21,491 nt of DNA, taken from a virus. Shown here piece after piece: positions 1-4,129 of the stretch (its first letter is position 1; every line of letters starts with the position of its first letter). The stretch spans positions 1-21,491 of the IMG/VR virus record IMGVR_UViG_3300025818_000232. One strand, given 5' to 3'. The position numbers and the translations under genes are program-made. The notes under the pieces are model-generated. The model saw only the letters and a program-made list of their open reading frames with translations, did no database searches and was not told the origin of the DNA.

Positions 1-34
1 GACCTAAACGATTGAATACCGCGAGCAGCACGGC

Positions 35-487
35 ATGAATCCGACCGTCGAGCAGTGTGCTGAGCTTGTCGGGATGCTGCCGGAGACAATCCGCACCTAT
101 CTCAACAGCTCCAATGACGCCAGTAGCCTTGATGCCAAGGCTAGAAACAAAGACGACGACGGCAGCAGCATCGTCGATCTAATCCCAGGACAGGAAGACC
201 AACCTGAAGAGGAGGTCTTACTTGACACTCAGATCGAAGCTGTTCAAAGCGCTCTAAAGCAGTTGAGCCCTAACGCTCAAAAGCTATTAGCGCTGCGCTA
301 CGGCTTAAACGGTCAAGAGTATGTCTCAGCTACCAGCCTTGCCAAACAACACGGAGTCTCACGCGAAGCAATGCGCCGCCAAATCATTTTCGCTGAACAA
401 GAAATCAAAGCGGTTTTATTAGGTGAATCGCCGGGAAAGCCGCAGAGACAGAAGAGCAGCTCCAGCTTGATCTGGGGTTGGAGCTAG
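35..487 (+). CDS. Truncated sigma-70 family protein (regions 3-4 only)
   Basis: Residues 1-62 resemble sigma region 3: PTVEQCAELVGM, then a Ser-Leu-Asp acidic segment and a DLIPGQ-like run before PEEEV. Residues 68-128 resemble region 4, with LSPNAQKLLALRYGLNG (78-93) and a helix-turn-helix ending in GVSREAMRRQ (107-116), the motif that contacts the -35 element. Regions 1 and 2 (core and -10 binding) are absent. The likely role is directing or modulating the host RNA polymerase at phage promoters. The family resemblance continues upstream of the ATG (codons for EYREQHG at 14-34) up to an in-frame TAA at 5-7. The true start may therefore be a non-standard codon, or this is the 3' part of a broken or frameshifted longer gene. 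It could also be a stand-alone region-4 regulator. Family assignment is firm; completeness is not. Confidence 0.75.
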   Translation: MNPTVEQCAELVGMLPETIRTYLNSSNDASSLDAKARNKDDDGSSIVDLIPGQEDQPEEEVLLDTQIEAVQSALKQLSPNAQKLLALRYGLNGQEYVSATSLAKQHGVSREAMRRQIIFAEQEIKAVLLGESPGKPQRQKSSSSLIWGWS

Positions 488-490
488 ACA

Positions 491-751
491 ATGGGAGCGA
501 ATCGGATGGGTCCGCCGTGCCCTAAGTGCGGCAGCTTGATTACTGACGTGAAGTCAACGTATCGGTCAGAGGAAGGCGATTTTATCCGTCGTCGCCTTTG
601 CCCTTCCTGTGACTACAGGTTTTATACCGCGCAGCCGACTGAAGCCCTGATTCATAGCAGGAGCGTTCAGTGGAAAGGCAGGACGCCTACGATCTTCTGG
701 GAAGACATCGTCACGGCGTTTAAGCACGTCCTCAGGAAGCACCCGGTATGA
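491..751 (+). CDS. Small zinc-ribbon protein resembling the N-terminus of NrdR
   Basis: This 86-residue protein carries two CxxC knuckles, C10-C13 and C37-C40. Between them lies an EEGDFIRRRLCPSCDYRF segment, the hallmark of the NrdR zinc ribbon (IRRRREC..C..RF). NrdR is a repressor of ribonucleotide reductase genes of about 150 residues, and its C-terminal ATP-cone is missing here. Nucleotide sensing is therefore unlikely, and a role as a DNA- or protein-binding regulator is inferred. GGAG at the end of the sigma gene lies 8 bases before the ATG at 491, which supports this start. The gene follows the sigma fragment by 3 bp and overlaps the next gene by ATGA, so the three are probably co-transcribed. 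An Ogr/Delta-type late activator is an alternative reading, but the Cys spacing fits NrdR better. Confidence 0.75.
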   Translation: MGANRMGPPCPKCGSLITDVKSTYRSEEGDFIRRRLCPSCDYRFYTAQPTEALIHSRSVQWKGRTPTIFWEDIVTAFKHVLRKHPV

Positions 752-1083
752 GGCGAGAGCGAATCCACCTACAAGGCGACATCACCGTCGAGACCGGCAA
801 GGATTTTAACGGTAGATTCTTCGTCGCACACGCATCAGGCGTCAGCGTCTACCTGCGCGATCCGCAAGAAGTGCGGGACTTCCTAGACCTGCCAGCTAAG
901 ACGCCAAGCTGCGAATCACTTGAATCATGGTTCGCATCACTGTCGTTAGCAGACCAGCAAAAGCACCAACCAGCCAAAGAAACGGAGCAAGCGCTATCAG
1001 CAGAAGCGTTACAAACAGGCTTCGGTCCCGAGTGTCATCTTGATGAGTCAGATCCCAATTTCCAGACTCGCACAATAATCTGA
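748..1083 (+). CDS. Hypothetical protein, translationally coupled to the zinc-ribbon gene
   Basis: I do not recognise this 111-residue protein. Its first 65 residues look like a compact folded domain: alternating beta-type segments, with FNGRFFVAHASGVSVYLRDP near residues 21-40 and then a helix. The remainder is Gln-, Glu- and Ser-rich and low in complexity. The start is set by a 4-base ATGA overlap with the upstream gene. The last 188 bp (896-1083) are antisense to the 3' end of the leftward gene at 896-1312. One of the two C-termini may therefore be fortuitous, or the real protein may be the N-terminal domain with an unconstrained tail. Confidence 0.55.
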   Translation: MRRERIHLQGDITVETGKDFNGRFFVAHASGVSVYLRDPQEVRDFLDLPAKTPSCESLESWFASLSLADQQKHQPAKETEQALSAEALQTGFGPECHLDESDPNFQTRTII

Positions 1084-1312
1084 CGGTCTCACTTCGCTCC
1101 GGATCAGGATTGTCTAGCCCCTCTAGCACCTGCATCAGCTCAAGCTGCGTTATGTGACCTGTTGCCTGCCTGACCAGCTGACTCAGGTAAGCGTTTTGTT
1201 TGACCAGGGACGCACAGAGCTTTGCGACTTCTTGACTGTCCCCACAATGGAGTACCGTCCGCGCTTGGCTTTCTATTCGTAGCTCCTCCTCAACGGAAAA
1301 CTCTACGACCAT
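896..1312 (-). CDS. Small acidic protein with C-terminal membrane helix
   Basis: This 138-residue protein has a soluble, helix-rich N-terminal two thirds (VVEFSVEEELRIESQAR, then LCASLVKQNAYLSQLVRQA). A strongly hydrophobic segment around LFVTLLLIALAPFLWLVGAFAG follows near the C-terminus, predicting one or two membrane passes. I chose the ATG at 1312 because GGGGA sits 7 bases upstream. An in-frame ATG at 1330 adds six residues. Similar short proteins occur, to my memory, in cyanophage tail and lysis neighbourhoods, but no function is known to me. It lies downstream of the endolysin on the same strand, so it could be a late or lysis accessory protein. It overlaps the 3' end of the opposite-strand gene at 748-1083. 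Confidence 0.6.
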   Translation of the reverse strand: MVVEFSVEEELRIESQARTVLHCGDSQEVAKLCASLVKQNAYLSQLVRQATGHITQLELMQVLEGLDNPDPERSETVRLLCESGNWDLTHQDDTRDRSLFVTLLLIALAPFLWLVGAFAGLLTTVMRTMIQVIRSLAS

Positions 1313-1362
1313 CCATTGTCCCCAGGACATTGCGTTCTAGACATATCTCGAAGGGTAGCCCT

Positions 1363-1530
1363 ATGGAACCGCCAAGGCTTAAAAGGATCGTTACAGATGG
1401 CGTTGAAAAATACCGGGTCTGCTACCTAGGCATGACCCGCGACTTCACTAAGGATTACGCCGCGCTGTCCTTTTACGAGCACCTTTGCCAGTGCTACGTC
1501 TTAGAACTGGCAAGCAAGAAGCATCAGTAA
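1363..1530 (+). CDS. Conserved-looking small protein, 55 residues
   Basis: The ATG at 1363 is preceded by AAGGG seven bases upstream, a good ribosome binding site. This makes the longer open frame starting at 1222 unlikely to be the real gene. The product begins MEPPRLKRIVTDGVEKYRVC and contains YLGMTRDFTKDYAALSFYEH, an aromatic-rich segment with two nearby cysteines (CQCY). I recall similar short proteins in cyanophages but know no function. It is divergent from 896-1312, with 50 bp between them, and convergent with the endolysin gene. The TAA stop at 1528-1530 lies within a 7-bp tail-to-tail overlap with that gene. Confidence 0.6.
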   Translation: MEPPRLKRIVTDGVEKYRVCYLGMTRDFTKDYAALSFYEHLCQCYVLELASKKHQ

Positions 1531-2621
1531 TCCCAGCGGATACGAGGTGCTTGAGCAAGGTCTCGACCGTTAGCGCGAACGCCAAGATGCACAAAGCCCT
1601 TGCTTGCGCCGTAGCCGACGCTATGCGGCCAATACTTGTCGCACCAGTCCTGCACCTGTTTGATATCTACGCCTGAAACGTAGAAGTCAACAGCGCCGCA
1701 TCCTGGCTTGTACAAGTGCTCCGAATCACGAGCACCACCAACAGCAGAATTGACAACAGGCGGACGATAGCCGCTAGTAATGACGATGGGTTTGTTGCCA
1801 AAGGCAGAGCGCACCTTCTCAAGGAACGTCGCCAGGTAAATCGCCGTTTTAATTTGATCGGCACGGTCAAACCGTCTGCGCTCTTCACGCAAGGCAAACT
1901 CACCCAGGCTGATGTTCGGCGTTAGGTGGGCGCTAAACGGTGCGTCAACGCTTAACTCAGTGGCAGCTGATCCGTTCTGCTCGACGCCCCTTGACCAGAC
2001 CCCCGCCTCTGCCCTGCGACGCCGCAGCAAACCAGCTTCGACGTTCGTGCCAGGGTTTCGGTAAAGCTCTAGCGCAGCAGGTACACCAGCCCAATCCTTC
2101 TCACGTAAGCACCGGCTGATCGTCTCAAACCCAGCCGAGCCATAAAACCCACTGCCAAGGTTGTAGGCAAAGCTGATTAACGCGCATTTCTGCTCATCTA
2201 GCATTTCTCCCCACGCAGGGACGCTAGTTCGCAGCTTCCGCTCGATCCGGTCAATCTCAAGGTCCAGAAGCATGTCCGCTTCAATGACCGTAATCTTGTC
2301 ACCGCGTTTAACAGGCTCCCCGCCGCTGTACCGCGTCGTGCCATACCCAATCGTCCACGGATCGCCGCCCGACAAGGGATCGGGATACGCCGAGAGATGG
2401 CAGCCCTCAAACTCTTTAATTAGGAGCCGTGCGAGCTTTAGATCAGCCTGTTTCCCGTCCTGGCTCCAAGTCTTAAACCACGGGCGATCACGCCGCATTA
2501 CCTCGCAGTAATCGTTGCACTGCAGGTCAAGCTCAAGCTCCTGAATGGCAGCCTGCTGATGCGGCAAGGCTCGGAAATACTTAAACAGCGCCTCAAGCTT
2601 GATCGGTGCCGGGTTGCTCAT
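1524..2621 (-). CDS. Bifunctional endolysin: GH24 lysozyme plus M15-like peptidase
   Basis: This 365-residue protein is predicted to degrade host peptidoglycan at lysis. Residues 1-60 are an unassigned helical N-terminus with no signal peptide. Residues 62-210 match phage GH24 lysozyme (T4/P22 type): E72 in EFEGCHLSAYPD, D81 and T90 in WTIGYGTT fit the Glu/Asp/Thr catalytic triad. The D-to-T spacing is 9 instead of T4's 6. Residues 232-350 match Peptidase_M15_3: ITSGYRPPVVNSAVGGA, S300-E-H302, VD312F and FVH345LG supply the expected His/Asp/His zinc ligands and SGYR signature. One enzyme should thus cut both glycan and peptide bonds. It overlaps the upstream small gene by 29 bp. The lack of a signal implies release through a holin, for which candidates lie just upstream. 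Confidence in both domains is high. Confidence 0.92.
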   Translation of the reverse strand: MSNPAPIKLEALFKYFRALPHQQAAIQELELDLQCNDYCEVMRRDRPWFKTWSQDGKQADLKLARLLIKEFEGCHLSAYPDPLSGGDPWTIGYGTTRYSGGEPVKRGDKITVIEADMLLDLEIDRIERKLRTSVPAWGEMLDEQKCALISFAYNLGSGFYGSAGFETISRCLREKDWAGVPAALELYRNPGTNVEAGLLRRRRAEAGVWSRGVEQNGSAATELSVDAPFSAHLTPNISLGEFALREERRRFDRADQIKTAIYLATFLEKVRSAFGNKPIVITSGYRPPVVNSAVGGARDSEHLYKPGCGAVDFYVSGVDIKQVQDWCDKYWPHSVGYGASKGFVHLGVRANGRDLAQAPRIRWDY

Positions 2622-2808
2622 CAGTTGCCCAGGGTGCAGTTATTCGCAGCTCATCGCTGCTAATGATTGGTGGCGGCACCGTAGCCGGTTGCGTCTTGTG
2701 CCAATCCTCGATGGCATTGTCGAGCTTTGGTTTTAAGGTCGCGTGGAACTTGTAATCACGCGCAACCTTATTGAGCTGATGCCGCCAATCCTTGTCGCTA
2801 AAGCGCAA
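2593..2808 (-). CDS. Hypothetical small protein, TTG start
   Basis: This 71-residue frame fills the gap between the small membrane protein at 2826-2963 and the endolysin. It opens only after an in-frame TAG at 2836-2838 and contains no ATG or GTG, so a TTG at 2808 is the only conventional start. No clear Shine-Dalgarno precedes it, so initiation by coupling from the gene ending 17 bp upstream is assumed. The sequence looks protein-like: a basic helical N-terminal half (WRHQLNKVARDYKFHATLKP) followed by a Pro-rich linker. Its end overlaps the endolysin start by 29 bp. It is unrecognised. It could be a real accessory gene or a chance frame. Confidence 0.45.
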   Translation of the reverse strand: MRFSDKDWRHQLNKVARDYKFHATLKPKLDNAIEDWHKTQPATVPPPIISSDELRITAPWATDEQPGTDQA

Positions 2809-2825
2809 GAGCCAGGTTGTGCTGC

Positions 2826-2963
2826 CTACTTTTTTCTAGCGACGACGTTTAAAACGTTAATCAGAAGCTGCACCCAGCTATTGCTGCGGATCGGCAGCAG
2901 GGTCAGGACTTCAGAGCCAGCAGCCGCGACAATAGCGATGACGGCGATTGTGGTGGGATCCAT
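2826..2963 (-). CDS. Small membrane protein, holin candidate
   Basis: This 45-residue protein starts with the ATG at 2963. It is MDPTTIAVIAIVAAAGSEVL followed by a short polar turn, a second hydrophobic stretch around WVQLLINVLNVVA, and a basic ARKK tail. One or two membrane segments with a short charged C-terminus, in a block next to the endolysin, fit a small holin. I also recall near-identical starts in cyanophage micro-proteins of unknown function. There is no direct evidence for pore formation. An 18-bp palindrome (2965-2982) lies immediately before the start codon and separates it from a purine-rich GAGAAG. This may affect expression timing. Confidence 0.7.
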   Translation of the reverse strand: MDPTTIAVIAIVAAAGSEVLTLLPIRSNSWVQLLINVLNVVARKK

Positions 2964-2964
2964 T

Positions 2965-2982
2965 ACTTAATTGGAATTAAGT
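2965..2982. promoter_or_regulatory. Palindrome immediately upstream of holin-candidate gene
   Basis: Perfect 8-base arms ACTTAATT and AATTAAGT are separated by GG, one base before the ATG at 2963 on the minus strand. It could be an operator for a dimeric regulator or a weak A/U-rich hairpin in the leader of the small membrane gene. The central spacing of 2 means an RNA hairpin would need to open its inner pairs. The symmetry is visible; any function is inference. Confidence 0.4.
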
Positions 2983-2994
2983 TGTCTTCTCAAC

Positions 2995-3195
2995 CTAGCT
3001 GCGGCTTTCGATCTGACGCAACCGTTGCTCGTGATCGTCAAGACGTTCTTTGTGATCGCTCCGCAGCGCGGTAATCTGCTCCAGGATCAATGCCATCCGC
3101 GTATCCATGACGCTGGCACGTTTGTCGATCCGCCATAACGCGCTGACACCAGCGATGATCGCTGCCGTAACCAGTGGGGTAAGGAACGGATCCAC
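2995..3195 (-). CDS. Small membrane-anchored coiled-coil protein
   Basis: This 66-residue product has an N-terminal hydrophobic helix (MDPFLTPLVTAAIIAGVSAL) followed by a charged, heptad-like region (MALILEQITALRSDH, then ERLDDHEQRLRQI), predicting a membrane-anchored coiled coil. The start is GTG at 3195, without a strong ribosome binding site. This architecture occurs in phage lysis accessory proteins, including XhlA-like proteins (which have the opposite order) and inner-membrane spanins. Its place among micro-genes upstream of the endolysin supports a lysis role. Function is not proven; a virion or superinfection-immunity role is an alternative. Confidence 0.65.
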   Translation of the reverse strand: MDPFLTPLVTAAIIAGVSALWRIDKRASVMDTRMALILEQITALRSDHKERLDDHEQRLRQIESRS

Positions 3196-3218
3196 GGCTG
3201 CGATTCAACAGGGTCATT

Positions 3219-3356
3219 TTACCTAGGCGGCTTCCATGGATCAGGCTTGCCACGCAGGATCGCAACCGCTCGCACGTAGTAATCGCAATCAGTTTTGCCT
3301 GCTGCTTCTAGTGCTGCTTTGATCTTGCGCCAGTTCTCTAAAGTTTCAGCATCCAT
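3219..3356 (-). CDS. Small hypothetical protein, 45 residues
   Basis: The frame begins with ATG at 3356, overlapping the end of the upstream gene by 11 bp, and stops at a TAA 23 bp before the next start. The product begins MDAETLENWRKIKAALEAAG, continues with an acidic-aromatic CDYYVRAVAILRG segment and ends in DPWKPPR. The composition is that of a small helical soluble protein. I recall similar short proteins (W-KI-ALE, YY-RA--I, G-PDPW pattern) in cyanobacterial phages and prophages, with no known function. Its position in the tightly packed block supports it as a real gene. Confidence 0.65.
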   Translation of the reverse strand: MDAETLENWRKIKAALEAAGKTDCDYYVRAVAILRGKPDPWKPPR

Positions 3357-3585
3357 CACGAAGTTGCTGTTGCAAGTATTCTCGCAACGCTCTGTCGTTT
3401 GGTGTTTTGGGATTCTTTAGATCCAGCTCAAAAATGCGGTCCCGTAATTGCTGCTTACGGGCTTGGCAAAACTGCTGTTTGACTTCTGCTGATTTGGCGT
3501 AACGCGAGTCGATGGTGACCGTCGTCGCCACAACAGTGGTTAGCAATGCAAGCGCACCACCGAGCAGCGACAAACGGTTGTCCAT
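3346..3585 (-). CDS. Small single-pass membrane protein, possible spanin-like
   Basis: This 79-residue product has an N-terminal transmembrane helix (LSLLGGALALLTTVVATTV, about residues 5-23). A charged helical periplasmic or cytoplasmic domain follows (VKQQFCQARKQQLRDRIFEL), with a single cysteine there and a second as the final residue. An N-terminal anchor plus a helical charged domain resembles inner-membrane spanin or Rz-like proteins, although no overlapping lipoprotein partner (Rz1) was found. The ATG at 3585 directly abuts the TAG of the preceding small gene. Holin-associated or unknown roles are equally possible. Confidence 0.7.
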   Translation of the reverse strand: MDNRLSLLGGALALLTTVVATTVTIDSRYAKSAEVKQQFCQARKQQLRDRIFELDLKNPKTPNDRALREYLQQQLRDGC

Positions 3586-3723
3586 CTATCTGCCCTGACC
3601 ACGCAAGGGCTTCTTACCGCGCCGACGTGGGCGCGAATGTTGGCCGTAACCCTGGGATGTGGTTTTGGGGCGACCGGCTTTGTGCTCAACCCGCCCCAGT
3701 GCAGTCTTTGACTTGACCGCCAT
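3586..3723 (-). CDS. Small very basic conserved phage protein, 45 residues
   Basis: The product starts MAVKSKTALGRVEHKAGRPK, continues with TSQGYGQHSRPRRRGKK and ends LRGQGR. It is rich in Lys, Arg and Gly and almost lacks hydrophobic residues. From memory this matches a micro-protein widespread in marine cyanophages and pelagiphages (MAVKSKT-LGRV----GRPKKT ... RGQGR), usually next to fiber or lysis genes and of unknown function. Its charge suggests binding to nucleic acid or another acidic partner. The ATG shares one base with the TAA of the upstream gene (TAATG), and its TAG touches the next ATG, so all three are probably co-translated. Confidence 0.8.
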   Translation of the reverse strand: MAVKSKTALGRVEHKAGRPKTTSQGYGQHSRPRRRGKKPLRGQGR

Positions 3724-4055
3724 TACCAGGGCACTCCGGCAGCCTTAGTGGGGGCGCGTTGCTCGTCGATCTGAGCTTGCAGAGCAGCTTGGATTTCGGT
3801 GACTTTTTCGTCGCCCCCGAGTGCGGTCTTGACCCAGCCAATCACTTCGGCTTCCGTCAGGTCAGCAAACGGGATGAGCGTGTCGGGACGCTCGAAACCG
3901 ATGCTGCCGTAAGCACCACTGGAGTAGGTGCCGTCGTTAGCGTTGACGGTGTAATGCGCGGTGAACACAAAGCCGTCGTCGGTTTCGCGCTCCAGGGTGT
4001 TGATGCTCCAAGTGAACGTGGTGGTCGGGGTAGCGGCGGGCATGGTAGTAGCCAA
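3723..4055 (-). CDS. Conserved cyanophage tail-associated small protein (DUF7936-like)
   Basis: This 110-residue protein has a beta-rich core, FTWSINTLERETDDGFVFTA and then VNANDGTYSSGAYGSIGFE, followed by DLTEAEVIGWVKTALG and a short C-terminal helix ending in a PW motif. I recognise this pattern (W-I--L, DG-V--- H-T, GTYS---YG, LTEAEV-GWVK--LG, PW) from proteins common next to fiber genes in marine phages, probably the DUF7936 family. Its function is unknown. The likely start is TTG at 4055, giving MATT as in homologues; an in-frame ATG at 4043 is the alternative. Neither has a strong ribosome binding site. Confidence 0.8.
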   Translation of the reverse strand: MATTMPAATPTTTFTWSINTLERETDDGFVFTAHYTVNANDGTYSSGAYGSIGFERPDTLIPFADLTEAEVIGWVKTALGGDEKVTEIQAALQAQIDEQRAPTKAAGVPW

Positions 4056-4129
4056 GTCTGTTTGACTTTAAGGGTGGTGCAACCTGTTGGGAATGGCCGG
4101 TTGCCCGCCTGGGTGATTAGCGAGTAGGA

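Noticed and set aside
1222-1362. N-terminal extension of the 55-residue gene at 1363
   Set aside because: The added sequence is antisense to the 896-1312 gene and lacks a ribosome binding site, whereas AAGGG precedes the ATG at 1363.
1313-1362. Divergent promoter pair between 896-1312 and 1363-1530
   Set aside because: The 50-bp gap is short and no convincing -35/-10 pair could be picked on either strand by eye.
4079-4104. Inverted repeat GCAACC...GGTTGC between the S74 fiber and the next gene, as a terminator
   Set aside because: The stem is only 6 bp with a 14-base loop, and no T-run follows on either strand.
3759-4127. Rightward open frame of 122 codons opposite the DUF7936-like gene
   Set aside because: It is antisense to a gene with recognisable protein motifs, and its low-complexity Gly/Val sequence is typical of a shadow frame.
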